A DNA stretch of 64,000 nucleotides, from positions 10,418,501 to 10,482,500 of the forward strand of contig JBBMNZ010000007.1 in the NCBI GenBank assembly GCA_037954325.1. The letters are read 5' to 3'. Shown here in pieces: positions 1-9,879 of this stretch. The translations under genes and the position numbers were made by a program. Source of the DNA: Fistularia commersonii. Taxonomy: Eukaryota > Chordata > Actinopteri > Syngnathiformes > Fistulariidae. The notes under the pieces are model-generated. The model saw nothing but the letters and a program-made list of their open reading frames with translations. It was not told the DNA's origin and searched no databases. Each line of letters starts with the position of its first letter. Position 1 is the stretch's first letter.

Positions 1-560
1 CCTCCTCCGCCCCGCTGTGTGGAACACACTCCAGAAAACCCTTGATTACCGGACCGGAATATCACGAAATGACTAAACCATAATAACCCGCTCCAATTAT
101 AACAGAGAAAGCCACGAAAGCGGTGCGGCGGCGAAGTCCAATATGCAGAGAATAAAAAGCAAATAAATCCTCGGCGGGCACGGATACTCGCTGGAAACTG
201 GAATGTTCGGAGGCGGTTGAGCAGACCCGGAGCGGTGTCATTTCAATTATCGAGTCCCGCCGACTTAAACACGCGTACCGTCTCGTCGGAGCGAGAACGA
301 CGCGGGGCGGCGTTCCGCTGAAGCGAGCGGAGCCGCGGGGACGGCGGGAGTCCAATTGCTCAATTTTATAAATTGGAATAAATAAGCGGGTGACGGATTT
401 GGGGTTTCACCAGAAAGACGGTTTAAGTCACGCTGACAGGCGATGTAAATAACTGAGGTGAGAAGTTTAATACGGCGAAACCCACTCGACTCCAAAGGTC
501 GATAACGTTAATAACTTAAATTCTAATATATCTGCGCCCCGTCCTCCATGTTTGGCCCAG

Positions 561-838
561 GCAGCAGAGAGGCGGCCTTCGTGTACGCCATCTCCTCGGC
601 CGGCGTTGTCTACGCCATAACCCGGGCCTGCAGCCAGGGGGAGATTAAGATCTGCAGTTGCGACGGCAATAAGCGCGGCCAGGCCACCGACGAGCGCGGA
701 CGCTTCGACTGGGGCGGCTGCAGCGACAACGTCAACTACGGGATCAAGTTTGCCAAGAACTTCGTGGACGCCCGGGAGAGGATGGGGAAGGACGCCCGCG
801 CGCTGATGAACCTGCACAACAACCGCTGCGGACGAATG
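561..838 (+). CDS. wnt2: wnt2 coding exon (equivalent of human exon 3)
   Basis: The acceptor is TTTGGCCCAG ending at 560 and the donor is ATG|GTGAGC at 839. The exon begins with two bases of a split glycine codon and then encodes SREAAFVYAISSAGVV through NNRCGRM. The ATG at 548 lies in the acceptor tract and is not a start codon. Confidence 0.95.
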
Positions 839-3800
839 GTGAGCGTCATCTGGCAGGCTGAAGCTAAACACTAGCTTGCGCTTTCCACCTCATCTATTTT
901 AAATCAATGGTTAAAATCAGCTGTTAATCAGATGCCAATATCAATAAGGTGATGGATAGATGACTATATGCTCTATTGGTTAGTAATTATTCCAATCAGT
1001 GATTTGTGAATATGTTAGATTAGCATGTTATGGACATAGTGAGAGAGGATATGAAGGTAGTTGGTGTCAGAGAGGAGGATACAGAGAATAGGGTTAGATG
1101 GAGAAGGTTCATTCGCTGTGGCGACCACTGAAGGGAAAAGCCAAAAGGAGCAGAAGAACAAGAAGAAGATTAGCATGTAGCATCTCCAAACGTCATATAT
1201 CAAGTGCTAAGCACAGAGTATCTTGTTAAATTGCTGAATGCTCTATTGGTTACTTATGATGTCAATAAGTGTTTTGTGAACATGTTAGATTGGTATGTAG
1301 CATCTCCAAACCTCATTTATCAACAAGGTTTAGCTTGTTAAAATGGTAAATGGTCTCCACTTATGTAGCGCTTTGGCACTCAGTGGTTTCAAAGCGCTTT
1401 ACGCTAGCTAGCATTCGCCCGTTCATACACAAACAAACATCGGAGCTGCCAAGCAAGGCGCTAACTAGGCCATCGGGGGCAACTTGGCAGTTCATTTGGC
1501 AATTGGGCATGCAGATTGGATAAGATGGGTATCGAACCAACGACCTCCTGATTGCCAAAGAAGGATGAACTGATGAATTGAACAGAACTCTTTTCAAAAT
1601 ACATCCATTCATCATATTTACCCGCTTATCCTGCACTGAGGGTCAGGGGGCTTCTGAATACTATCCCGGCTGTCATTGATTCACCCTGGATCCATCAGGG
1701 GGCCACATATAGATTCATCCAACCATTCAACCTCTTATACACAAATCTGGGCAATATAGGTTCTCCAATGTACCTGTACTGGTGGAGGAACACGGAGAAC
1801 CCCAGAGGAAACTCAGGCATCACTTGGAGAACATGGAACCTCCCCTCTTTTGTTGGAATAGAACCAGGGACCTTCACGTTGTGAGCCGGAAGTGCGAACC
1901 ACTGCGCCGAAGAAATGATAAAGCAAATGTTTTCTTCTTACTTCTTTTTAAAAGCCGGACCACGTTCCCTGTCTTATGCACACAAGCATGCATGCACGTG
2001 CACACACAAACACAGCCAGGGACGTCGTGACCAACGAACTGGTATCGTTTACTGTCGCTTTTAACACTTGATTCGCAAGGCGGGGTTTTGAGAAAGAGAT
2101 TACCGGCTAATTAACAGCTACGCTAGCAGGTCTGATCACACCTCTGCCGTGCCGCTAGCAACATGATAGCTTTAACACCCTGTCACCTTTGGCCTCCCCT
2201 CCAGGCGGTGAAGCGCTTTATGAAGCTGGAGTGCAAGTGTCACGGGGTCAGCGGCTCCTGTTCCCTGAGAACCTGCTGGCTCGCCATGTCCGACTTCAGG
2301 CGGACGGGCGACTACCTGCGCAAGAAGTACAATGCCGCCGTAGAGGTGACCATGAACCAGGACGGGACGGGTTTCATGGTGGCCGACAAGGACTTCAAGG
2401 GGAGCACCAAGAACGAGCTGGTGTACGTGGAGAACTCCCCCGATTACTGTCTCATGGACCGCGCAGCAGGTGAGCCGAGGGTAAAAGTCCTCCAGCAAAG
2501 GACCTTAAAGGCACATAAGGTTAACGTTATTATTTACATTTCAGTGCCACGCCTCTTGGTATCTAATGCGGTGAAAGATCGGGGAACGGCAATGAATAAT
2601 GAAGCCAAACACTTAACCGTATTAGCTGTAAATGTGGAATGACACGACAATCGGGATCATTTTAGCCTCTGTCTCTGGGAAGTGCGTTGCGATTTGCAAT
2701 TTCTGGGCATTTTCCTGTAAAACGAAGAGCGATTAGCCGGGATGAGACAAAGTAGAAGGTGGCCGGTTTCCCCTTTATAAGCTCCAAGGAACTTGGAGAC
2801 CCGTCAGGCAAAGGTTTGCATTCCTTCACAGCTGAAAGTTCAGTGGTTTGACCTTTAACATCCCCTTTAATTCCCGGTGTTTGCTTTGCCTTGTTAAGCT
2901 CCGTCCCGCTCCTCCGATCCCCGCCCTCCTCCCCTTTTATTTTTTTAATGAAGCGTTAAGACGCTCCCTAACCGTTAATAGGTTAGCTAATGTCGCTGTG
3001 GCGCTAACGGACTGCGGTGTTCTTTGGCGGCCGGTTGGTTTTCCCAGATAATGAAGGTGTGTTGGGTCAAAGGAAAGGTTGTCTTTTCTTGTTAATCTTA
3101 AAAGCAGCTTAGGAGCCGCCTCGGCGCTAATCTCCATTGTATAGGAATTCACGGCCCAAGGATACATGCAGGCTTATTTTTCAGATTCCTCCTTTGGTCA
3201 GTGCTAAGCTCTGCTCCCCGCGGCCCGAGGCGAACGTCTCTCCTTACCCTTTGTCTTTACCTCGGAGATGCGCTGTCATTTTCAGTGCGTCTGATCTCCA
3301 AGCTTTTTCACCTGAGCGCGTGAACATACTCGATTCCAAGATGATTCTCCACGTTTGCAGGTCTGTGGCGCCGCTAGCGCTAGCTTTTGTTTTTCCAAAG
3401 GCCGGCGGCCAATCGCTGTGAGAAAATAGCCCTCACCACAGGACATGCATTTATCTTCACAAATCGGTATTTCAGTCAAGAAGTGGTTTCTCAGCGCTGT
3501 TTTTAATCAATGTCAGCCACGCTGGGTTTTTTTCCAACATGACGAGCAAAAAAAAGTCAAAAAAAATAGCTTAAAAACTCAACTGACATTTGTCACACGG
3601 CAAAATATCAACAGAAAAACAGGACGTCCAGTAGACGGGCGGTGCTTTTTCCATCGCGTTGCCTCACCGCGCTTGATATGTTTGACGTTTATAATGTTAC
3701 ACCCAAGTGGCACAAAGGGATATCAGACGCAGACTCATGAGCCGTTGGAAAAACGGAAATTCGCAATAAACATGTGTCACGAGGAAATTTACGCCCTGAG

Positions 3801-5932
3801 AGATTTTGAGGCAGAAAGCTTTATCGACTCTCCGATCTGCCAGCGAGAGTCCGAATACGATCACATTAGCCGCTCGTGTTTAGCTCATTAGCCGCTTTCG
3901 CGCTGTAGGAACTTTTTAGCTAGAACCTTTTCAGAAAATGGATTTTTTCTTGGTGCACTGGGACGGCACAGGAACCACTGACCATGGACTTCAGTTCCTA
4001 GAACCATTCTAGGGTCTTTTTACAGTTTCATTGGAAATAATGCAACTTAGGTACTTGGTGATTGGTGGCACTCATAAGCTACAACCATTGCCAGATGCTT
4101 CTTGGGAACTGCAGAGCACCAAAAACTATTGCGATCACTGGCGAACTGTCTTCTTAGCAATGCGAAGGTTGCAACTTCGCTCTTCATGTTGTCTTCTTCT
4201 CTTTCTCGGCGGTTTGTTTTTGAGCGTGGCACTGAAGGTGCACATCGCAGATGCCTGTAGCGGTTACTACCGCGGTCCCTTACGTCCTGCAGGAAGGGAC
4301 AAAATTTGAGCCGCACAGTTCTTAGAGCGTTTGTTTCCGAACGTGGCTCCAGTCCCCAGGATGCACGAAAACACCAAGTCACGGCGACTGCAAAAAGTTC
4401 CTAGGGTGGGAAACTGACTATTGTTATAAACAGGAGTTTAGCTCATTGTCTCCGTGTTATTGCCAAGGTTTTGTTTAAAATGGTTGGCTGGTTTTCGTTC
4501 TAATACGTCGAATCTCGGCTCGCTTTCCTGAGCCAAACTGCTAATCCCCTTGACTTCAGATTTGGGGTTGGGGGGGTTTTAAGGATGAGCATTTCCCATA
4601 TTTTGCCTAAAAGCTCCTCTTGTGAGACAGAAACCAGAGACAGTTTACAAATGAGACACTGGAGAGGCATTTCCTGCATCCTTGTCGCATGAGGTCCTCC
4701 GGAACTTGGGGGGGGGGGTTCTAGCATCCCATCGCAACCACGTGGTCGTGGTTAGGTTATATTCTCAATTAACCCTCATATTATGTTAAGGGTCAATTTG
4801 ACCCATTTCACCCATTGACCCAATGGGTGAAATTGACCCTTAACATAATAGGAGGGTTAAGCTTGTATCTTAAGAGGTAGGCGATTGATTGATCAAACTG
4901 CCGATCAAAAGTTGGAACTAGACTCCAATTTTGTGTCGGTCCAAGGTTTGTATCGCTTCCAAGCTGGGTGGGGGTGCAGCGTTGGGGAGTGTGTGTGTGT
5001 TTTGTTTAGTGACATTTACTGTGAGGTTGAAGTCCATGGTAAACGCGGTGCTTCATTATTATACAGTGACACCTTGACTAGGAGTTTATTGTTTCTGTGA
5101 GCTCGAAACTCAATTTGCTCTGATATTAAATCAAATTTCCCCATTAAAATTAACTGAAATGTTATTTATTCGTTCCAGCCACCTGGTTTTGTTACATGTT
5201 TCTAAATAAAAAAAAAAAGTACTTTCACACTTTGGTGATCTATTGCTTAACTCAACTTACCAGCTACAAACTTCATGCTAAAATGTGTTGCTAAATGTAA
5301 ATCGCATGCTTCTCTGCACTTTAATGCTAAACTTAATTTATGCCGCTCCTCTTTTTAAAATACTCTAACTGTCCCGGATCGACTTTGAATGCCCCTACGC
5401 CTCATTTGTTGACTTTCCTGGCGTCTGCTGCACCAAATCCCCGTAAATGTCTCGTTCCGTCACACAGATGATGCTCTCGCTCACGATATCTCCCCGACAA
5501 CAACGTCTCTATCTCTTCACGGACGTGGCCGTCGCTGTCAAACGCTTATCCCGCTCACTCCTAACTCACATCTCGGCTCATACGTACCGCGAAGCAATGG
5601 AGTGATGGCTCGGATCTCGGAAAAACTTGATGCACTCGTGAGTCTTGATTCCGCTGTGTTAGAGAAATATTGGGATTTAATGTCACACCCGCTCCCTTTC
5701 AGGGTCCCTGGGCACGGCGGGCCGCGTGTGCAGCAAGTCGTCACGGGGCAGCGACGGCTGCGAGGTGATGTGCTGCGGCCGCGGCTACGACACCATGCGC
5801 GTCAAGCGCGTCACGAAGTGCGAGTGCAAGTTCAAGTGGTGCTGCACGGTGGAGTGCAACGACTGCGAGGACGTGGTGGACGTCCACACCTGCAAACCCC
5901 ACAAGCGACCCGACTGGCTGGACCTCACCTAG
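561..5932 (+). CDS. wnt2: wnt2, 3' part of the gene (last three coding exons)
   Basis: Encodes the C-terminal 256 residues of a Wnt2 ligand, a secreted cysteine-rich glycoprotein that signals through Frizzled/LRP receptors. Exons are 561-838, 2205-2469 and 5703-5932, with phases that join exactly and a TAG stop at 5930-5932. Visible hallmarks are FDWGGCSDN in the first exon, the acylated-serine hairpin CHGVSGSC at 2238-2261, MNQDGTGF, and the terminal cysteine-rich domain (CEVMCCGRGYDT, CECKFKWCC, VDVHTC). The signal peptide and first two exons lie before the window. The MNQDGTGF and KNELVY stretch favours Wnt2 over Wnt2b, although NNRCGR and the WLDLT ending resemble Wnt2b, which is common in fish Wnt2. 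The adjacent convergent st7 supports wnt2. No frameshift or missing cysteine was noticed. Confidence 0.93.
971..1351. repeat. Tandem duplication of a ~120-bp unit in wnt2 intron, first copy split by a LINE insertion
   Basis: CTCTATTGGTTA begins a unit at 971 and again at 1241. Both copies continue with TTTGTGAAnATGTTAGATT and GTAGCATCTCCAAAC. The first copy is 150 bases longer because of the RTE fragment at 1029-1166 and its duplicated target. Without it, the unit is about 120 bp. Confidence 0.8.
1029..1166 (+). mobile_element. RTE-type LINE, 5'-truncated 3' end
   Basis: This is the 138-bp terminal part of the fish RTE family seen more fully at 39.7-40.9 kb. It ends with the same GCTGTGGCGACC(A/C)CTGAAGGGAAAAGCC segment and an AAG-rich tail. 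It is flanked by a perfect 12-bp target-site duplication, AGATTAGCATGT, at 1017-1028 and 1167-1178, so both borders are exact. Confidence 0.88.
1352..1565. repeat. Dispersed fish repeat (GCGCTTT / GCCAAGCAAGGCGCTAAC type)
   Basis: This matches a pattern that recurs at 53215-53395: CACTTATgTAGCGCTTTGG, then AAGCGCTTTA, GCTGCC(A)AGCAAGGCGCTAAC and ATCGAACCAACGACC. It is recognised as a common teleost interspersed repeat. I cannot name the family with certainty. Confidence 0.55.
1610..1915 (-). repeat. SINE-like tRNA-related fish repeat
   Basis: This reverse-oriented copy runs from CGCTTATCCTGCACT through GGTTCTCCAATGTACCT to a degraded A-box region (GAACCACTGCGCC). It belongs to the family with Pol III A- and B-box-like motifs seen best at 37.5 kb and 6.5-6.8 kb. 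Confidence 0.65.
2205..2469 (+). CDS. wnt2: wnt2 coding exon (equivalent of human exon 4)
   Basis: The acceptor is CCTCCAG ending at 2204 and the donor is GCAG|GTGAGC. It encodes AVKRFMKLECKCHGVSGSC, then a TCWLAMSDFRRTGDYL stretch and ENSPDYC. It carries the serine-containing hairpin that Porcupine acylates in this family. It ends one base into a glycine codon. Confidence 0.95.
3905..4410 (-). mobile_element. Non-autonomous DNA transposon, possibly PIF/Harbinger, copy 1 of 3
   Basis: On the minus strand this shares ACCAATCACCAAGTACCTAA, GAAGACAACATGAAGAGCGA and CCACGCTCAAAAACAAAC with copies near 23.9-24.4 kb and 51.4-52.1 kb. A short N-terminal coding trace (DNMKSEVAT) corresponds to DNMEGEVAT and DNMEVEAAT in the other copies. 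Terminal repeats are degraded, so the superfamily is a guess and the borders are approximate. Confidence 0.55.
4773..4856. mobile_element. 84-bp piggyBac-like hairpin MITE flanked by TTAA
   Basis: The element opens CCCTCATATTATGTTAAGGG and closes with the near-exact reverse complement, with about 32-bp arms differing at two positions. It is flanked on both sides by TTAA (4769-4772 and 4857-4860), the piggyBac target duplication. It contains no coding sequence. It lies in the last wnt2 intron. Confidence 0.85.
5060..5215 (+). mobile_element. mariner-like MITE, 5' half
   Basis: It begins ATACAGTGACACCTTGACTA, matching the terminal repeat of the copies at 29.04 kb and 39.07 kb. It continues with CCCCATTAAAATTAACTGAA and ATTCGTTCCAGCC, which are internal motifs of the same family. 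The 3' terminal repeat was not found. Confidence 0.6.
5703..5932 (+). CDS. wnt2: wnt2 terminal coding exon (equivalent of human exon 5)
   Basis: The acceptor is CCCTTTCAG ending at 5702. It encodes GSLGTAGRVC, then the C-terminal cysteine-rich finger domain, ending PDWLDLT and TAG. All cysteines expected of the Wnt C-terminal domain appear to be present. Confidence 0.95.
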
Positions 5933-6090
5933 CGACCCCGTCTGCTCCGCCTTGGACGACCATGTTGTATTATTGGATGCGCCGATAGGATATCCGTCTC
6001 CAGTGGTTTCCCCCAAACTACAGACTTCTCACGTGTTCATCGACGGATGGCAAACTGGAAAATAAACCAGATCTTGTGCTGCTTTATATT
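5933..6090 (+). terminator. wnt2: wnt2 3' UTR with poly(A) signal at 6061-6066
   Basis: A canonical AATAAA hexamer occurs at 6061-6066, about 130 bases after the stop codon. This would give a short 3' UTR. Longer isoforms using later signals cannot be excluded. Confidence 0.6.
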
Positions 6091-6238
6091 CTCCAAGACC
6101 ACTGAAACGACAAACTTCTTTAAAGCCACTCAATATGTTGTTGCGGCACGCCCATAGGGTAAGATGGCGACATCTTTCCGGTTGACGGCACCAATGTATT
6201 GTCTCGAATAATTCACGCTACGAGTTTGAAGATTCCCG

Positions 6239-6275
6239 AGACGGCGCGCCGGGAGGTTCGGCCGGCGCGCCGTCT
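6239..6275. repeat. GC-rich perfect inverted repeat downstream of wnt2
   Basis: Two 14-bp arms, AGACGGCGCGCCGG (6239-6252) and its exact reverse complement (6262-6275), enclose a 9-base loop. Each arm contains GGCGCGCC. It lies about 170 bp past the wnt2 poly(A) signal. It could be a remnant of a transposon end or a hairpin that affects polymerase. No function is shown. Confidence 0.8.
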
Positions 6276-6454
6276 GGACAGAGGTGGGAAAAGTGAACGC
6301 TCTGTATTGTATTTGAAAAGGAATTGATCTCACGTGTCCTGGGATTATTTGCTTTAGTAAAAAAAAACAAAACTTTTTTTTCTTTTTCCACCTCCGCTTT
6401 TATTTCCCCGTCGCCGCCAAGTCGTTCCGCGCAGCAGCACCTTTTGTTTTCCAT

Positions 6455-6845
6455 CCATCTTCTACCGCTTGTATATCCATCTTCCACAAGCTGGAGCAAA
6501 TCCCAGCTGTCATTGGGTGAGAAAGACGCAGGGTTCACATTGGACTGGGTCACCAGCCAATCACAGGCCAAATATAGACACAACTATTCACGTTCTCATT
6601 CACACAACTTTAGACAAACAACAACTGACTCTCATTCACACGTCATTCAGAGACCTACAACCACTAATTCAATTTGGGGGTCTCCTATGAACCTCCTGTT
6701 TGGGAATGTGGGAGGAACCTTGAGGAACCAAACGCAGACACGGGGAGAACGTGGAGACTCCACACAGAAAGGCCTCCCTGTCTGAATCCAACAACAGATC
6801 TTCTCACGGTGAGACGGAAGTGCTAACCGCTGTGCCACCTTTAGC
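6455..6845 (-). repeat. SINE-like tRNA-related fish repeat, well preserved
   Basis: On the minus strand it starts GGTGGCACAGCGGTTAGCAC, a good fit to a Pol III A box. A degraded B box (GTTGGATTC) follows, then the body with CTCCCCGTGTCTGCG, and the tail near CCGCTTGTATATCCATC. The internal TCATTCACAC segments are already repeated about three times. Confidence 0.75.
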
Positions 6846-7591
6846 TTTTCAGCTCATCCGACTTTGTGTTCGTCCATTGGCGGAAGATCGAGGTGGCGCT
6901 GGAGACGCGATTCTCGGCCGTCGGAACCGGAGATTCCGACGAGTTGTCAAGGTGTGGAGCTCCGTGACGTCGGCTCCTGTCAGAGGGCTTGTCCAGAAGG
7001 GAACCAAGCCAGGGTGCGGAGAGACCGTCACATGACCGTCTCCAAGGGAGGCGGCCGCGGGGGCTGCAGCTGTTGTTGCTACGGCGATCTCCGTTTAGTT
7101 TCCATTCACCTTGGCAGCGGAAAACTCCAGAGATCCACGGGAAACGTTTGCTCTTATAATATTTCTTTTTCCCGGCTGGCCAATGAGCCGCTGACAGAAA
7201 AAGCAGAGAGGTACTGCTGTCAACGTTTCAGTGGCTCCTCCCTACGAGAAAAAAGTTATTTTGCACATAACGACAAAGCTTTTATTTAAATTTGGCGATC
7301 AAAAATTGAAAGATACAGATTAGCGCCTCACTTTGATTATTGTAGGACGACGCGGGACTCATCGGATCTGTTTTGAGATGGAGGCGGCGGTCATATCTGC
7401 GAAGTAAAGCTGCTCCACTTTACTGTTTGGTGATAACAGTCAGGAAGAAGAGGATTAATCAGTGCAAAAACCATCTTTTGAGCTTATTCACCAGCTTGTT
7501 TTATTAATTCATTCATTCGAGGCGGGACCTGGAGCCTATCAGTTCACCCTGGAGCAGTCGCCTACCAATGACAAGACCACTTATAGTGACG

Positions 7592-7795
7592 TGTCTGTGG
7601 AGGTTCTCAGTCCTCCAGATCATGGTGAATCCTCGTCAAAATCTTCTTCTTATAGCAACTGGACTTGAATTTCTTCACTTGAAGACGTTCGCTCCCTCAT
7701 CCGAGAGATGAAAACTGAAGATACCTCTCGGATGAGCGGCGAAACGGCTTAACTTGAAGAAATACAAGTCCAGTTGCCACAACAAGAATTCACTT
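7592..7795. mobile_element. Foldback MITE, truncated copy
   Basis: It begins TGTCTGTGGAGGTTCTCAG and contains a central near-palindrome in which GCAACTGGACTTGAATTTCT pairs with AGAAATACAAGTCCAGTTGC. The 3' terminus, CTGAGAACCTCCACAGACA, is missing. Other copies are at 9.35, 20.4 and 62.96 kb. Confidence 0.75.
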
Positions 7796-8470
7796 TTAGA
7801 CACACACAGCCGTCCACCCTTTCATTCACATATCATATAGAGAGTTACTACCCAAAGATGAAGATGCTGAGGTTTTCTTTGGTGTGTTTCTTTGGAGTGA
7901 CAAAGACGGATAGGGATCAGGAATGAGTCCAGGGACAGCACATGGTAAGTGTTTTGAAGAAGCCAGACTGAGATGGTTGGGTCATGTACAGAGGAGAGGG
8001 ATAGTGAATATATTGGTTGACGGATGCTGGAATTGGAGGTCTCGAGGAAACCGAAGAGAAGATTTATGGACGTAGTGAGAGAGGATATAAAGTTAGTTGG
8101 TGTGAGAGAGGAGAATACATGTGGTTGGATGGAGAAGGTGGATTCGCTGTGGTGACCCCTGAAGGGAAAAGCCCAAAGGGAAAGAAGAAGATAGAGACAT
8201 GCTACCATTCACCCTGTCATTCCCTCATCATTCACTGACAAACAATACTCTACTCTTCATTCAAATGTCAAGCAGAGACAAATAAGCATTCATCCTACCA
8301 TCCACACATCTGGAAAATGTAGGATCTCCAGTGACCCGCCTCCATGTCTTTGGAGGAACCTTGAGAACTTGGAGAAACCCCGTGCAGACATGGAGAAAAC
8401 ACGGAGACTCCGACCAAAAAGGCTCCCTGCTGGAATCCAACTTTCTTGCTGCGAGATGGATGCGATGACC
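7796..8470 (-). repeat. SINE-like repeat interrupted by an RTE LINE
   Basis: SINE-like body (TTTCATTCACATATCATATA) runs to about 7843 and resumes at about 8191 (ATAGAGACATGCTACCATTC). It continues to a degraded head near 8460. The interruption is the plus-strand RTE fragment at 7844-8190. Confidence 0.65.
7844..8190 (+). mobile_element. RTE-type LINE, 3' fragment inside a SINE-like repeat
   Basis: It encodes a damaged version of the RTE C-terminus (GHVQRR-type region, then the WRQMIRCGDP-type ending as TGGTGACCCC) and ends GAAAAGCCCAAAGGG plus an AAG-rich tail. The 7-bp motif ATAGAGA occurs on both sides (7837-7843 and 8191-8197), consistent with a target-site duplication. Confidence 0.75.
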
Positions 8471-9128
8471 AACGTTGATACCTCAGCTGGATGGGGCATA
8501 AAAATCTTCGGGATTCTGCATTTTAAAAAGACAAAAGCGGATGGAGGTGAAATTCTTAACGGAGCCGGGTCGCGGCATTGAGACAAAAAAAAAAAAAAAG
8601 AAAAAAGAAAAGCGGCCAACTAGCCACAGTTCACGAATTTGAATTTTAAACATCTGGTAGCACGGCCAGACATCACGTCCGGGCCTTCGGAGACCCAACC
8701 CTCCGAGGGGCTCGGGCGATCTAAACGAAACTGACAACGGGCCGCGAAACCCAGAGAGCCGCCGAATTTTTTCAAGTCCATGTAATGATGAGGGGGAGCC
8801 AAACTAAAGGGCTTTGAAAAAGGCCACGTCAGATGGAGTCAAAAGTTAATTGCAAACAAAAGGGGCGAGGGGTGATTTTTTTTAGAGATTACAGAGGTGA
8901 TGGCTCTTCACGCTACGGCCTGGAAAAGAAAGGATGGGGAAAAAAAAAAAAGTTTAGTCCTCGGCCACCAGGGCCTGCTTGTTCGCTGGAGTTTTGACGA
9001 CCCTCGTCAGATTCAGCTACTCCCCTTTTTCCAAAGGCTCTCCAGCTAATAAAAGAAGCTTCTGTATCGATACACAAAGAACATTTTTCTTTTTTTTTTT
9101 TTTTCGCATGTCCGAGTTGATCAGCACC

Positions 9129-9130
<2 letters not shown>

Positions 9131-9160
<30 letters not shown>
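9131..9160 (+). repeat. (GT)n microsatellite
   Basis: Uninterrupted GT dinucleotides. Confidence 0.95.
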
Positions 9161-9162
<2 letters not shown>

Positions 9163-9349
9163 CTGTCTTGGGAGGTATTTTCACCTTGGAAATACAGGTC
9201 CCAAAAATACTACGGCGGTTCTATATTAAACACCATGGATCCATCCTGCCGTTGCTTTCCTGTTCACGTAAGGTCTCCTGAGCTCCATTTGGTGCCGCGG
9301 AAAAGATAAAGAAGATAATCCCACTAATTATTAATTCTCTATATCGGAT

Positions 9350-9572
9350 TCTAGTCAAAAATCTTCTTGTCGTGGCAACTGGACTTCAGCCCTCATCCCA
9401 GAGGCTTCTTCAGGTCTTTAGTGACTGAAAGAGCCATAGAGCAATAACCACACCAGAAGTGAAGAAGCCTTCAAAACGTCTTCAGGGGAAGAAATTCATG
9501 TCCAGGTGCGATAAAAAGAAGATGTCTGGAAGAGTTAACCATGACCTGGATGACTGAGAACCTCCACAGATG
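9350..9572. mobile_element. Foldback MITE, diverged copy
   Basis: It contains GTCAAAAATCTTCTTGTCGT and GGCAACTGGACTT, then the partner arm ending CATGACCTGGATGACTGAGA with ACCTCCACAGA. Its 5' terminus is lost. Confidence 0.7.
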
Positions 9573-9629
9573 TTAGCCATACTGCTTATCCGTACTTGGG
9601 TAGTGACATACAACCATTCATCCTCTCAT

Positions 9630-9760
9630 TGGTTCATTACATTACATTTGGCAGACGCTTTTATCTAAAGCGACTTACAATAGAGGACATAAGCACTGCA
9701 AATAACACATGCAAATACAAGATACACAGGAAATATACAGAGCAGTAAGCTGGGGTTAGT
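9630..9760 (+). repeat. Widespread fish repeat (GACGCTTTTATCTAAAGCGA core)
   Basis: TTACATTACATTTGGCAGAC followed by GCTTTTATCTAAAGCGACTT is a hallmark of a very abundant teleost interspersed repeat. The downstream part is less conserved and ends in a T-run. Confidence 0.65.
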
Positions 9761-9800
9761 TTTTTTTTTTTTTTTTTTTTTTGACAACGACATACACTAA

Positions 9801-9805
<5 letters not shown>

Positions 9806-9846
<41 letters not shown>
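9806..9846. repeat. (CA)n microsatellite
   Basis: About 20 CA units following a T-run at 9760-9781. Confidence 0.95.
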
Positions 9847-9851
<5 letters not shown>

Positions 9852-9879
9852 TAGCCAAACTTGGTGCCTAACCTGATCT

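Noticed and set aside
548..560. ATG at 548 as a start for the Wnt reading frame
   Set aside because: It lies in the splice acceptor tract. The conserved Wnt sequence begins after the AG at 560, and the protein N-terminus is missing from the window.
561..5932. Assignment as wnt2b instead of wnt2
   Set aside because: NNRCGR and the WLDLT ending resemble Wnt2b, but MNQDGTGF, KNELVY and the neighbouring st7 (not st7l) favour wnt2.
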